A program made the position numbers and the translations under genes. The notes under the pieces were generated by a model. The model made no database searches and was not told the DNA's origin. It saw only the letters and a list, made by a program, of their open reading frames with translations. Of a stretch of DNA of 64,000 nucleotides, positions 1 through 11,859 are shown one piece after another. Origin of the DNA: Mixophyes australis. Taxonomy: Eukaryota; Chordata; Amphibia; Anura; Limnodynastidae. The stretch is from contig JAVHZZ010000003.1 in the NCBI GenBank assembly GCA_036250195.1, forward strand, positions 84,989,418 through 85,053,417, read 5' to 3'. The first letter of the stretch is position 1. Each line of letters starts with the position of its first letter.

Positions 1-927
1 CCGTTCTGGATACTGCTAGGGAAGCCACGTCTCGCACTAAATTTAGGCAAGTCCACTGTACATTCTTCATAGGGCTTATTATTCTCCACACAGGCTGCTC
101 CAGATGGGTGATAGGACTGATTGGATTTGTCCTAAGTGCGGGGATACACCTACCACATTTTGGAATCTGCTCTGGAGCTGCCCGGTGGTGGGAGATTTCT
201 GGTTAAGAGTGGTGGAGGGAATGCGTAATGCGGGTATTGAGATTTCTCTACTGTTTCATAGAACATGTTTGTTTGGTATGGGGGTGGACTTGTTGCTAGG
301 TAGGAATGCAACCCACTATGTTGTTAATCTTCATGCTTTGGCTAAGGTTATTATCGCAGGAGTGTAGTTGAATTGTGACGGCCCTAATTTCAATGCCTGG
401 GTGGCTTTAGTTAATGAAGCCGTGGGGCATGAGCGATTTACTTACCAACCCAGAAACACTATTCTGAAAAACTTTAAAGTTTGGTCACGATGGGTTAAGT
501 CAAGATATGCAATTCGGTCCCTGGCAGCTGATTTTGATCCTGACTTTCACACACCCCTTCCTTCCTTTGCTTCAACACTAAATCACTCATACTCCTCTTA
601 TCATTCCACTCTTATTACTTATTTATTTTATCCTTAATCTCACTGGCTGGGCAGAGGTTAACATAATTACTATTATCAATACTATGTTGGTATCTTAATG
701 TCTATTATTTACTGTGCAACTCTGGGAGCGAACAGACTGGAACCTTTTATGTCAAATTCACATATATTGTTGATGCTATGTTATTGACTCGGAAACATAT
801 GAGCGATATGCTATCTTTCACTAATGGTTGAGGAAAGATATTTGTATTGGAACTACATTTTTTTGTATGTAAAGTTCTATTTTATGTTTTGACAAAAAAA
901 ATTGAATAAAAATATTTTATTTAAAAA
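1..927 (+). mobile_element. 3' end of an L1/Tx1-like LINE, 5' side outside the window
   Basis: The stretch carries the C-terminal part of a LINE ORF2 (104-637), then about 260 bp of AT-rich 3' untranslated sequence and an A-rich end with AATAAA-like motifs near 900-927. The conserved C-terminal Cys motif and the A-rich tail fit an L1 or Tx1 clade element on the plus strand. No target duplication can be checked because the 5' part lies outside the window. Confidence 0.65.
104..637 (+). pseudogene. LINE ORF2 C-terminal fragment (L1/Tx1-like), one in-frame stop
   Basis: Two reading frames, 104-367 and 368-637, are really one frame split by a TAG stop at 365-367. The first piece shows CPKCGDTP followed by FWNLLWSCPVVGDFW, the spacing typical of the Cys-containing C-terminal domain of L1/Tx1 ORF2 proteins. 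The second piece continues with a Trp- and basic-residue-rich tail (residues such as KVWSRWVKSRY) as in frog members of this group. In an active element this domain is thought to help the ORF2 protein bind its RNA. Reverse transcriptase and endonuclease are not in the window. The internal stop shows the copy is dead. Confidence 0.6.
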
Positions 928-3602
928 AACAGAGTTTTCATTGTTGTTTGTTTCGCATGTATTAAAACATATGTGCAAAGCAAAAAACGTCTGAGTATTT
1001 GTAAGCACAGGATATTATGTTCATGTAGCCCCCTGTTATTGTGTATAGTCTTGAGGTACATGGGTACGTAATGCACCTCCTCACCTGTGCTCCTCTTCTG
1101 CCCTGGCTTGGGCATACATGACCAGAGGGAACCTGTAACCACAGATTTTACAGAAATGTCAATTAAGTTTGGACACAGGTGTTCTTGCCTGGAGCACAGT
1201 GCAATAAATATCACATTAAGGTGGGTGCCAGATAATTTCTATTACAAATTATAGACTTTTAATTTACATGCCTTCTCCACTCCAGCACAGTTCTTAGGCG
1301 AACAATATAAATATGGTTACACAATATGCATCTCTATCACCTACTGTGCAAATCTTAACTGTTGATTAGTTGCCAGTATAGCTGTTTGCATACTCCTTGT
1401 TCCTCTTGCACAATGCTCAATTGCATAGCATATATTTCATAGTACATACCAGGATCCCCTGGGAACAGTAGTTTGCACATTTTAGCCTCTGCCTGCTCTA
1501 TTGCTGCAGGTTCTCTTCTTGCCTTCTCTTCTGCTTCTAACACATGCAGGTTCCACATATTCCATCCTCAGCTGGATCTCAACCACTCTCTCCTTAGAAC
1601 ACTCACTTGAGAGCTGACATGTAAAACATTTCCCTCATCCAGAGTAGATTCCAAAATGTATACAGCTCTGACTCTCTCTCTCTCTGTGCTCTCAGCCCCT
1701 TCAATACAGTGCAGACTTTACAATGCAGTCCCTCTGCCCCTTGTGGTGACCCCCCCCCCTTATCTGGGGGTTTTTATTCCCCCCTCCAGAGTTCTCATGC
1801 TCCATGCTTCTACTTGCAGCAATCACCCCTCTGTCTGAATATGGGAGCACTACCCCTATATGGGCACTTATCTCCATGCAGTCTCCTGCCTCGAACCCAC
1901 TTCCAGGCGTGGCAAGGGACCTTCTCCCATCTGTCCCCGGACTCTGGCAGTTACACACTGCCTCCCCTTCATGTGGGAAACCTGAATCTTTTATATCACA
2001 GGCTTTATCTCCTAAAAATTCTTAATCACCTTCAGTGATTGGTGGTTCAGCTATGGCTGCTCTCTTGATGTCTAGGCCACTCACTCCCACACTGATACAG
2101 ACCATGGCTGCCTATTCTAGAGGTGTGAGTTCCAGTTCTCATTTTAGTTCCCCACAGGTTCCTCTAGCATGTCTGTGGTGGTTACATATCCTTTTTTTAG
2201 TATCCTCTTAAAGTCCTGCAAGAGATGTTTTACCATTTCATCAACAGATCTGCCAGATTGCCAACTTTCCAGCTAGGAGCTTGGTCCTGGCTTGGTGCTG
2301 GTTCCTGGCTGGGAGCTGGAACCTAGTGGTCTGTCTGTCCATGTTGTTGATATTGGTAATGGAGCAATAGCTAGATTAGAGTCAATGTGCCCAATAAGCT
2401 GGCAATGATTGCAGCTATTGGACCATCATATTTAGGAAGAGCTGCATTTTTGGCACAAATTATTTGTGGGATTACTTTTGCGCCTCAAAGGTAATTTCAG
2501 AGAAATTTAATTTTTGTTGCAATTTTTCATACACGTTTCATGAAAATGCAGACACAGAACTTCCATGTTGTTTGAGGCACTTTGTGGTTCTGCATAATAA
2601 CATTCCACTCCTTGTGATTTCAGTCATTCCCTGTCCGTGAGTTTTTTGAAAATCCTCATTTAGTTGCATCCATATAAGCAACCAACTTTTCAAAGGAAGA
2701 GCTCCTCTTAGTAAATATATGGACAGGCACCTTCTGGTATATATAAATATTCTGTATAGTGTAAGGTATTGTTTAAATTAATAGTGGAAACGCTAATAAT
2801 ATTTTTGTTATTTTTTATCATGTCCACATATTTGCACACACAATACAATCAATTTTTGTGTCAATAAAAAACAATTTATTTAAATTTTACGCAATATATA
2901 AAAATGTTGATGCACAATACACAGATAAGATGAAGATGGAGAAAGGGGAATTTTTCCTCACACCTAAATTTGTTAAATGTATGTATACAAAAAGCATACA
3001 TTTAGGACCCTGCCCCCATAGCACAGCATGGGTGGGCCATAGAATCACAGTGAATTGTGTCATCAAGGCCCCTCCCATTTCAGAAGCAAATTAAGTGGGA
3101 TATGGGAGAAAGAACTCCCCCTAATTCAGACATTCTGGGAGTTTAGGTAAGTATTATATATAGGTGCATCACTGCTGCAACTGACTTTGTTAAATATCAG
3201 GAGAGATATGTGTGAGTACACTTTAGACAGTGAAGAGCTACTAATCACAAAAAGACATATTTGTGTATTAGTCTCTGTAATATTGCTTTATAGTATATTA
3301 AAGAAAGGTGAGGTAGAAAATGTGAATGACCATCTACAGCAATAAGGTGACCACATTTAGCTGGGTGCATACAGTAGCCCGATTATACAAATGAATTGCT
3401 AAAGTAGGTATCCATCCTAAAGCAGCATCCACCTGATTGCAGTAAATGGCCATTCACATTTTCCACAAAAGTAGACTAAGAGCCTCATGTTTCTTTAAAA
3501 TATTATAAAGCAATATTACAGGGTACATATATGCTTATTAGTGTGTAATGTAATTTTGTAGTCAGTCACATATCCAGCTTTTTCGCTCCCTTTACCTATA
3601 TC
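928..3602. other. No recognisable gene; mixed unique or old repeat sequence
   Basis: No exon-like reading frame was recognised. A short CT microsatellite lies near 1670-1686 and C runs near 1749-1758. A 67-codon minus-strand frame (1355-1558) is rich in Ala, Glu and Lys and could be the end of an unidentified transposon protein. I could not assign it to a family. Confidence 0.5.
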
Positions 3603-3610
3603 CAGTAGAT

Positions 3611-3902
3611 CATAGTTGCCTACTCTCCCGGAATGTCTGGGAGATTCCCGAATTTCTGGGAGTCTTCCTGGACTCCCGGGAGACCTCCCAGTTTCTAAAG
3701 GCCACAATAGTAAAGTGGCGGGGCGGGGCTTAGGACGTGAATCGTGTGTCATCGTGGACCCGTCCTCTGCTGTAATTGGTCAAAAACAGTGATTGATGGT
3801 TAGGCGGTGGAGTCAAATGACGTGACCCGTTGGCTCCGCCCTCAACACGCCCACCTCCCCCTTGTCTCCCGGAGGAGTTTTTTTCAAATGTAGGTAAGTA
3901 TG
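3611..3902. mobile_element. Short non-autonomous DNA transposon (MITE family A, copy 1)
   Basis: The left end reads CATAGTTGCCTACTCTCCC and the right end, reverse complemented, CATACTTACCTACATTTG, an imperfect terminal inverted repeat. The flanks are CAGTAGAT (3603-3610) and TAGTAGAT (3903-3910), identical over 7 bp. The interior has CCCGGGAGA-type inverted segments. A second copy with the same ends is at 10878-11209. No coding potential. The duplication length (7 bp, or 8 bp with one mismatch) suggests hAT or another superfamily with a duplication of similar size. Confidence 0.7.
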
Positions 3903-3910
3903 TAGTAGAT

Positions 3911-5297
3911 GTATAGAAGAAAAATAAATAATATTGCTGGGCCTATTGTTTCTTTTCTGCCGTCACATTCTATGTTTCTGTGACTTAAATTTGTTTAACT
4001 AATCTCTTTCTTACCAATTGTAAGTGAATGTAAGTTAGGATTTACTGTTTTGTTTACAGATTCTAGGTTATTTACTTATGCTCCTAATGCTCAATTGGAA
4101 ACCAATGCGTAAAGTACAAAAATACAGTTCTTGATCAGCAAATTAACATAAATCTATAAAACACTAGAGATAAAGAAGCATTTATATCCATTAGAAGCCA
4201 CAAAACTACAGAGACAGATGGAAATTAGACTTGCTAATGTAACATACTGAACCCATCTTGTTTGATTTTGTTAAGGGAAGGTGAACGTGTATTGGTATAA
4301 GGGAGAAGCTCCCTCTAGTGTTACAAATTGAGATTAGTAAGAGGCCATCAAGGCAAACTATACTTTTAAAAAGTGATTTATTTTTAAATAAATAATTTTA
4401 AAGTGATGTGTTTGTAGATAGATAGATAATCTTCAACACAAATCACAAATTAAATTTTAATGAGCTCCAAACTATGATGGCGATTAAACTGATTGCACTA
4501 TGTACATCTCAATACACTACATTATATCATCATACTTTCCATAATGTATTATCCAATAAGAAGCTAGAAGATATTACTATCCAGTAAACTTACTGATTAA
4601 ATAACAAGAAGAGATGTATTCCAGTCAATAGAATTATGGCTAATTATTATAATTACTTATAACTAGCAGAGTTAAATTATTGGTAATGAATAAAATTCAG
4701 CCTGAGCACGATAAAATGGACGCAGAGCAAATCAATACAATTAATTCTTATGAGCTCAATATTTCAACCATTTAAGACAATTATACTGTACTCCTCCCTC
4801 TATACTAAACTCAGTGTATACTAATTTATGACTGAAATTCAAGAAAAACATGTATCTGAAAAGTGTTTATATTCATGCTGGGCAGCAGCAAGAATAATAA
4901 ATCTCACAAGCCACTGAAGTAATCAGGGAATTCACCGGAGATACCCAATAAAAGGTTACTGTGGCAATCTAGAATGATACGCAACATATGGTAAAGGAAA
5001 CATTATTTTGTTCTAGAGGCTAAAATACATTTGACACTTTACAACTACTTTACTGAGTGGCCACATTATTACATACATCTATCTAATAGCAAGTTGTTTC
5101 AACCATTTGCCCTCTAAATACCAGAACTCTCAGGGATAATGACCCACATTAACATTAGAAGAGGGGTACGCTGAAGGCATCAAGGGATACACTGATTGGA
5201 AATAATGATCAGATATCCTGTGGCATCCACATGCTACTTTACTGATATCAGGGAACCCAGTGTGTGCCATGAATACATACCCTTAACCATTACACCA
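3911..5297. other. AT-rich intergenic sequence, nothing recognised
   Basis: AT-rich sequence with no long reading frame, no recognisable repeat end and no RNA gene. Confidence 0.5.
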
Positions 5298-5305
5298 CAT
5301 TCACC

Positions 5306-5684
5306 CAGGGCCGGTGCTAGGGTCCATGGCGCCCTAGGCATTTTGAAAAAAATCGCCGCCCCCCCCTGCAAAAATCGGCGCCGTCCTCCCCCCTCACCCC
5401 GTCTTTCCTTACCTTGTCACACCACCGCCGCCTCTCTGCTCCGTTTGCTCCCCTCCACTCACTGATACTAGTGAGTGGAGGGGAGGAGACGGAGCAGAGA
5501 GGTGGCGGTGGTGAGCAATAGCCTCTCCCCCCTCCCCATGCATCTGAATGCTGTGCGGCGGCCGTGACAGGTATGGTCAGCAGTCGCCGCACAGTTTTAA
5601 AGTAATTTACATTCTTGTGGCGCCCTCCAGGGCCCGGCGCCCTAGGCAAGTGCCTAACCTTGCCTAATGGGAGCACCGGGCCTG
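5306..5684. mobile_element. hAT-type MITE with perfect 8-bp target duplication
   Basis: The 379-bp element starts CAGGGCCGGTGCT and ends in AGCACCGGGCCTG, near-perfect terminal inverted repeats beginning CAGGG as in hAT elements. It is flanked by CATTCACC at 5298-5305 and 5685-5692. Sub-terminal GGCGCCCTAGGCA is also inverted at the other end. The GC-rich interior folds on itself (5420-5513). No transposase is encoded, so it depends on another element. A 136-codon minus-strand frame across it is a by-product of GC-rich DNA. Confidence 0.85.
5420..5513. repeat. Large internal hairpin of the MITE
   Basis: An inverted repeat with arms of about 44 bp (CACCACCGCCGCCTCTCTGC on the left pairs with the complementary segment ending at 5513) around a short ACTAGT-containing centre. 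A few mismatches are present. It makes the MITE almost a perfect fold-back in its middle. Confidence 0.85.
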
Positions 5685-5692
5685 CATTCACC

Positions 5693-6249
5693 AGCCTGTA
5701 TGTTAACACTAAGGAACACAAATCCATAGACTAATGTTTTCTCTTTTGCCAGTGTGGAATAAGAAGAATAGAGAATAACCAGACCAGATAGTTGGACTGA
5801 GATGTTAGTTGACTGTGGCTGATTACACTGCACAAGTCATGTCAGCCTTTGTTGACCCATTTTATTATAAATTGATACTAATGACAGGGCTGCTTTTGAC
5901 TGTGTGTTATTTGGATTTTCAGGACATTTTTGATTCGCCCATGAAACTTTCCAACACACTTGTACTGGAACATGTAATGGCATTGGAGGTCACTATAAAG
6001 TGTAAAATGCTTCAATTTGCGTGTACTAGATTTCCACCAAAGAGCATAGGTTCACAGAGCTAGATTCAATGTTTGCAGAGGAGCAGAAGTTTGCACAGGC
6101 CAAAGAGAGTAGTTGGGTGGAGGGAGACAATTCCTTGTGGACTGGTACAGCTAATTTTGCAGAGCAGTAGAAAAATGAGATTTTAATTTATGACGTAAGA
6201 TCATTCAAATGATATAGGGAATGGAGAGGGTGCATTTTAGGTGTGTTCC
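5693..6249. other. Intergenic, nothing recognised
   Basis: An 84-codon frame at 5809-6063 shows no motif. The segment near 6069-6110 (TTTGCAGAGGAGCAGAAGTTTGCACA) loosely resembles one near 54799-54840, so both may be traces of one old repeat. Confidence 0.4.
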
Positions 6250-6510
6250 TGTTACGAGTCGCCGATGCGGCTGGGACGTCACTTCTGGGTTCCATGTCCC
6301 GGCTGTTACCGAGGCAACAGACGGGACGCTGTCTCCTTTACCCCTGCTGCCCGGCTAATCTGACAGCTGGTCGTGCTCACGCACCTGTTAATTATTGAAT
6401 CAGCCCCAGGAGGCTGGTTGTTGTCCATGCGTGGCACTCTCTGATTGGCCACTCTACGTATATAAGGCAGGGAGGGCTGTGTGCAGGGGTTCACGGTCAT
6501 TTCCACTCCA
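6250..6510 (+). mobile_element. Possible LTR fragment (Gypsy-like)
   Basis: The segment begins TGTTACGAGTCGCCG, is GC-rich, and has a CAAT-like ATTGGCC followed by TATATAAGGCAGG near 6459-6472, an arrangement like the U3 promoter of Gypsy-type LTRs in fish and frogs. No second LTR, primer-binding site or coding region was found nearby, so it could be a solo LTR or an unrelated promoter-like repeat. Confidence 0.35.
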
Positions 6511-7378
6511 CAAAAAAAAACGTGATGTTTGCACTAGCAGAGATCTGATCTCCCCCTGCACTTTAATGGGATTTTGTGCCTTCAAGTTGCACTTCAGTAG
6601 AGAAGTGTATTTATGGGTGTACTTTGCCCAATGTAAAACAAAGTGTCATGTAATAAGGAGAGCCCCAATGTTCCATCACTCTCATAATTCATTTAAGCCA
6701 CAAATGAAACCAAACTGAGCATTGTTCTAGCAGAAAAACAGAAACACTTTATTTAATGGAATTGGTGGTTGTAAAGTGGTTGGAGGTTGGACTTTTCATT
6801 TGACATTTACACATTTGCATAATGGACTTCCTCAGATTTCTACCTCTCTCAGCACACTTAGGCACACTTTGAGTTTGTGGAGGCATCTCCTGAGAGAGAA
6901 GAGTGGACCATCTTTGACCGGGACTGTAATATTGCTATCGAGAGGTGTTATAGCACTGGCTAAAGGAAGAATTTGTTCCAGCCAAATCTGCTTTATTTAA
7001 AGTTATCTGCGAGCTGACTGAAACGACCTAAAATGAATGGTAAAGAGCGAATTGCAAGTTGTTTAACCCTATAGTTGCTGGGACAGAGATGCTTAGTCCA
7101 TTAGACAGATTGCTATGTGGACACTGTCTTTTACACTGGAAATCGTTTATTGTGCAGAATTGATGTTGTTTACGGAACTCAGAAGTCACACATGCATCAA
7201 GGTGACTACTGATTTCAACGTGTACAAGTAAATAAGCTTCATGTGTCTGATGACTGAACCTATGGATTATAATGTACCCCCTTGGGTTCTGTATATCATA
7301 AAGTGAACTAGAAAGCATCTAACATGAACAAGTTGGATTAATCCTTGTTGCATATCTACTGATTTTTGTCTGATAAGT
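6511..7378. other. Intergenic, nothing recognised
   Basis: No motif-bearing frame, no repeat ends recognised. Position 7379 starts the direct repeat that flanks the next insertion. Confidence 0.45.
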
Positions 7379-7395
7379 ATAATCGGTATAACTGT

Positions 7396-8361
7396 AAAAT
7401 ATATGGAGTCTCCGGTGCTAATTGGTATATAAACAAATAAAACAAAACAACAAATGCAGCAGATCAATAGAGGAAATGCCAATCCTCTAAAAACACACAT
7501 ATAATACAAAAAACAGATTGCGCAGATGATGTTTATATATAAAAGAGTGTACATATACTAAAAACCAGACAGAAAATTCAGCTATCCAACAAACTGATTC
7601 TCAACTGGATACATATGTAAACAATAATAGAGTATTCTAAATATTATCACATATAGCTGTTAACAGACATAAAGTGGTCTATAGGTATATAATCAGCGAA
7701 TATCATATGCATGAGAAACTCTCAAATAATTCCACAATTTGGACAGATCCGCAACCAAACAGATTGATATATGGTTGTTTCTTGGTATTATGAACACAGA
7801 TTCCGTTCCAAGTTATTATTCTTCCAGTGGATGAGTTCGCTAGTTCTGATAATAATGTTCCATAAAACAGATATATTGATGCATAAATTCACACATGTTT
7901 TGCACACTTCTGTTTTGTAAACTAGTAATGCGATGTAAGCATATGCAGCTCATCCGCCGTATAGAAGGTTAATGCGGCTAATATAGTAATCACCACTCTA
8001 CCAGTCATGGATAAAAATGTAGAGCTTACCCGCCTCAAGAAAGATATAGATCCTGGACACCTATCCAGTGGTATATGCAGCTTGTTAGAGTCCGGGCTGT
8101 GCCTGGGTATGGGCTTGTCTCCGACCGCATAAGCGGCTTACTGATCCAGGCTGTGCCTGTGTGTGGTGCGCACCACAAAAAAGTATCCGGACTGCAAATC
8201 AGATGTAGGAACGTGGATCCTCTAAATATACAAATAGCGCCTCTTAGAGACAATGTTACAGAGTCTTCATAATAACAATGAGGCTAAGGATGAGCACATA
8301 CTCATAAGGTAGAGAGTAAACTTGCAACGTGTTTCGTCTGTCTGAGCAGACTTTTTCAAGC
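7396..8361 (-). mobile_element. 966-bp insertion with 17-bp target duplications, possibly Penelope-like
   Basis: An identical 17-bp sequence, ATAATCGGTATAACTGT, lies at 7379-7395 and 8362-8378 and brackets the insert, so this is one insertion event. Read on the minus strand it starts at 8361 with a compact folded motif: GTCTG and CAGAC form a stem followed directly by GAAAC, closed by CTTG/CAAG (8321-8360). This resembles the stem II plus GAAA half of hammerhead-like ribozymes reported in Penelope-like elements, but the CUGAUGA box is not intact. The remainder is AT-rich without a protein motif. It could instead be another retroposon. Confidence 0.6.
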
Positions 8362-8479
8362 ATAATCGGTATAACTGTCCTAAAAGTATTGTGATTGATT
8401 GGCCTAAATTATCTGCTGCCACAGCATTTAGTGGTATTGTCTAATTAACTTGTAGCAACCGGTTGTCCTGAAAAGTATC

Positions 8480-9460
8480 TATCCCGTGAAATCCATTTCA
8501 CTGAAGCACACTCTCTATTCACTCTCTGATCATCTCCCTCTTGAACTACTGTAACCTCCTCCTCACTGGCCTCCTCCAATCTCATCTTGCTCCCCTTCGA
8601 TCTGTACTTAACGCAGCCGCTAGGCTTACCTTCCTTTCTCGCCGCTCGTCTGTCTCCCCCCTCCACCAATCCCTTCACTGGCTCCCCTTCCCCTACAGAA
8701 TCCTCTTCAAGCTCCACATTCTTACATACAAGGCCCTCACCAACTCCACTGCACCCTACATCTCCACACTCCTCTCTATTCATGCCCCATCCCCCTCCGA
8801 TCTGCCAATGACCGTCGCCTCTCTTCCCCCCTGATCACCTCCCCCCATGCACGTATCCAAGACTTCGCCCGCGCTGCCCCCCTCCACTGGAACAAGCTCC
8901 CTCTCTCCATCAGAACTTCCCTTAATCTGTCCAGTTTAAAACGGGCTTTAAAAACCCACCTTTTCCTTAAAGCCTTGCAGTCTCCCACTTAACTTCCTAC
9001 CTTTTCTTCTGCCTCTTCCCCTTCATTCCCCTTCCCTTATCCTTATCCTCCGTTCCTCCTTCTCTCCCTCTCTCCCCCGTGTCTCTCTGTCTGTCTACCC
9101 CACCCCTTAGATTGTACGCTCCTTTGAGCAGGGCCAGCTCTCCTCCTGTCTTCACCACTTTTAACTCTGCTCTCCAGATACCTAGCCCTCCTCCTTGAGG
9201 ACCCTCTCCCCCCCCCCCCCCCCGTCCCCTCTCGCTCCCTCCTCTCCCCTCTAGGGGTTTCCCTGTTATCCGTGCCCTCCCTCTTGGGCTCAGTCGTATG
9301 CGGACCTTTCCCTCTCCCCTCCCCGCCCTAGCTGTGCTTTGAGCTCACTGAGTTACTGTACTTATTGTTTACTGTACTGTGCTGTCTCACCTTGTATTGT
9401 AATTTTGTTTGTCCCTGTACGGCGCTACGGACACCTAGTGGCGCCCTATAAATAAATATT
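8480..9460 (+). mobile_element. 3' end of an L2/CR1-type LINE
   Basis: It contains the C-terminal part of ORF2 (8541-8992), a CT-rich 3' untranslated region with the phrase TTGTACGCTCCTTTGAGCAG, and a 3' end GGCGCTACGGACACC followed by GGCGCCCTATAAATAAATATT. The GGCGCTA and TATAAATAAA tail is the usual 3' end of this LINE group. The copy is 5'-truncated; no target duplication was identified. A C run at 9208-9223 is a local simple repeat. Confidence 0.7.
8541..8992 (+). pseudogene. LINE ORF2 C-terminus (L2/CR1-type), frameshifted
   Basis: The frame from 8541 contains NYCNLLLTGL, LNAAARL, SPLHQSLHWLPFPYRI and LTYKALTNSTAPYI, which match the region after the reverse transcriptase of L2, CR1 and Rex-type LINEs. 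Near 8785-8795 the frame shifts: LRSANDRRLSSPLITSPHAR, RAAPLHWNKLPLSIR and SSFKRALKTHLFLKAL then follow, ending at TAA 8990-8992. The ending is complete for the family, while reverse transcriptase and endonuclease are missing. The frameshift and 5' truncation make the copy inactive. Confidence 0.75.
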
Positions 9461-10272
9461 GTGTCGATTTATGTTTGCATGTTGTTGAACCAAGATTCCT
9501 AAAATGTTATTTATTTTGTGACATGTTGAATAGCATTGCATGTTGATGGTATCATGATATTACTTCTCTACACTACTACTACTTATCTGCTGCTGTGGTA
9601 AAACTTTATGCCACAACCAAAGAGAATAAACCCACAAACTTATGAAGTTTTAGTCCTGTGTTCCTTGTTTTATTCCAACATTACTGGGGGGACCTTCACA
9701 ATTCTACCATACCACCGGGCCTGTAGAATCCTTCATTATACTACTTTTGGGGTATCAATCATCCACCCTGTTACACAGTGGCTCCAAGTGTCTGGTGCTA
9801 AAGCTGTCATGTGGTTAGTGGCACAGAACCAATAGCAACTAAAAAAAAAATGTTTTGGTGTTTCATCGGTCAGGGGATTTGAAAACAGTAACCATAAGAA
9901 AAGTGGAGGTGTTGTCCATAGCAACCAATTGACAAGATTTAAACTGCTGTTTGGTTATTGTTATTATCTTATTGTAATTTTTATTATTATTGTGTTGTGG
10001 TGTTGTATAACCCAAATTCATGCTATTTTATCTAAAGTTACTTACCATTTGCATTATGTGTTATTGGTCTTCTAGGGACACAAAACATTTGGTTAGGGGA
10101 GAATTTGGTGTGACCACAATTCCCTTGGGTCCGGGATGGTGCAGTGTGATGTCCTCATCAGAGGACATAAAGATGAAATATGGAGTTCTTTAAGAACAGA
10201 GAGATACAGTATCTTTTATCCTCACAGTTTGAGAGCTGTGTTCCTGGGGTGATCTAGTAGGTCTATGCGGCT
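9461..10272. other. Intergenic, nothing recognised
   Basis: No coding motif and no repeat boundary recognised. A run of A occurs at 9840-9850. Confidence 0.45.
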
Positions 10273-10530
10273 TTTATTATTATTTATTTATTTATTTATT
10301 AAAAAGGCGCCACAGATTCTGTAGAGCCGGATACAGTAAGCGAGTCACAAATAGATGAGGTAATATACATAAGTAGCACAGATGAGTGAGGGTAATGCTA
10401 TGGGGACTCACACAGAGTGCAGCAAAAGACATAAGAGGACGTAAGAGGGAGTCAGACAGAAGACAGACATGAGACAATAGGTAGAGAGGGCTCTGCCCGT
10501 GAGAGCTTACATTCATAGCTTGAGTGCAAC
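10273..10530 (-). mobile_element. L2/CR1-type LINE 3' tail
   Basis: On the minus strand the segment reads GTAAGCTCTCACGGGCAGAG near its start and ends GGCTCTACAGAATCTGTGGCGCC followed by an (AATA)n-like tail, the same plan as other LINE 3' ends in this window. Non-coding; heavily 5'-truncated. Confidence 0.55.
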
Positions 10531-10869
10531 AAATGTCTGTAGAGCCAAATGATCCAAGCATTGTGGTCTGACATTATGAGAGAACTAGAACTCTCACCAT
10601 AGCGATTGCCAGAACCACATCATACTGAAGTGTTTGGCAGGAGTGTAGGACTCAAAAAATTCAAAAGAGACATGTGCCTACGTGCCCAAACCCTTATTGG
10701 TTAAACGTCAGTGACCTGTTTTGTCACAAGACCAAATGCATACATGTTATTGTGCCCTATACTCTCTCATCCAACTGAGATGTATCTACTGTACATCCTG
10801 CTGTGCTGCTATTCATGAAGCAGGATGTATTATACAGATGTTTTATACAGGAACCCCGAAGATTGGTGA
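10531..10869. other. Intergenic, nothing recognised
   Basis: Nothing recognised apart from a 10-bp repeated phrase, CAGGATGTAT-like, near 10795-10830. Confidence 0.4.
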
Positions 10870-10877
10870 AGATAGAT

Positions 10878-11209
10878 CATACTTACCAACTTTCTGTTGG
10901 TGAAATCCGGGAGCCTGCAGAGGAGGTGGGCGTGACGGGGGGGGGGGGGGGGCGGGGCTCCAAGTGACGTCATTTTGGACCTGCCCCCATGACGTGATGA
11001 CGCAAAATGCGTCATTTGACAGCGGGGGGCGGGGCCAAACGCCGCGATTCACCGGGAATCGCGGCGTTTGGGACTTAATTCTGCCCACTTCACTAGGAAG
11101 TGGGCAGAATTATCCAGATGCGGGGGATTGCCACACTCGCCCGGGAGCCCGGGAGACTCTCGCAAAATGCGGGAGTCTCCCGCAAAATGCGGGAGAGTTG
11201 GCAAGTCTG
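10878..11209. mobile_element. Short DNA transposon (MITE family A, copy 2) built of serial hairpins
   Basis: The left end CATACTTACCAACTTTC and the right end, reverse complemented, CAGACTTGCCAACTCTC match the ends of the copy at 3611-3902. The flanks AGATAGAT (10870-10877) and CGATAGAT (11210-11217) share 7 bp. Inside are three successive perfect hairpins: 10997-11015 (ATGACGCA/TGCGTCAT), 11036-11070 (14-bp arms, CAAACGCCGCGATT) and 11077-11111 (14-bp arms, AATTCTGCCCACTT). GCAAAATGCGGGAGTCTCCC repeats follow. A G run lies near 10937-10952. Confidence 0.75.
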
Positions 11210-11859
11210 CGATAGATTACTTCTGAGTGCAGTTGATACAATAATGTTTATTAAAAAAAATGTTTAATTTAAAATTTTTAGCACAGTGCAAGATGTGAAA
11301 ACAACTAAGATGAAAAGTCATATAAGGATTACAGAGGGCTGGTAATTGGTCTGACATATAAGTGGTTTGTGCCGTGCAAGACTTAATAATCCAGGGTTTG
11401 TTAGTTGTCAGTCAATCAGTAAAGGATTTGGGGGACGGTCTGAGCTGAGGAGGCTTAAATGTCAAATGGCTGATAATCTCTTAATGCACATACCCTTCCT
11501 GCCTCTTAACTTATTACCTTTTCTATTATCTGAAATAAACACATGGACACAGGTTTTGAGGAGACAGGTGTATTGTAAATGATGTTGGCAACAAAAGCAG
11601 ATGCAAGTTCAGATAAACAGCTAATACCCAATCAATAAAGGTATGGCCAACTGGTCCTGTATTCTGTCTTCAACGGACACATTTGCAAAAACCAATACCC
11701 AGGCCATTTGCACAATTGATCTCAACAGAGACATATTACAAAAGAGGGAGAATCCTACTGCCAGACAGCATTTTATTAACCACTGACTGCATTGCTTTTC
11801 CGCCAAAAGCTGGTGTCCTCTAAAAGACACGCAGACCGCCACCACCAAACATCAAAAAC

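Noticed and set aside
5317..5727. 136-codon minus-strand frame
   Set aside because: It runs through the GC-rich MITE hairpin and has no motif.
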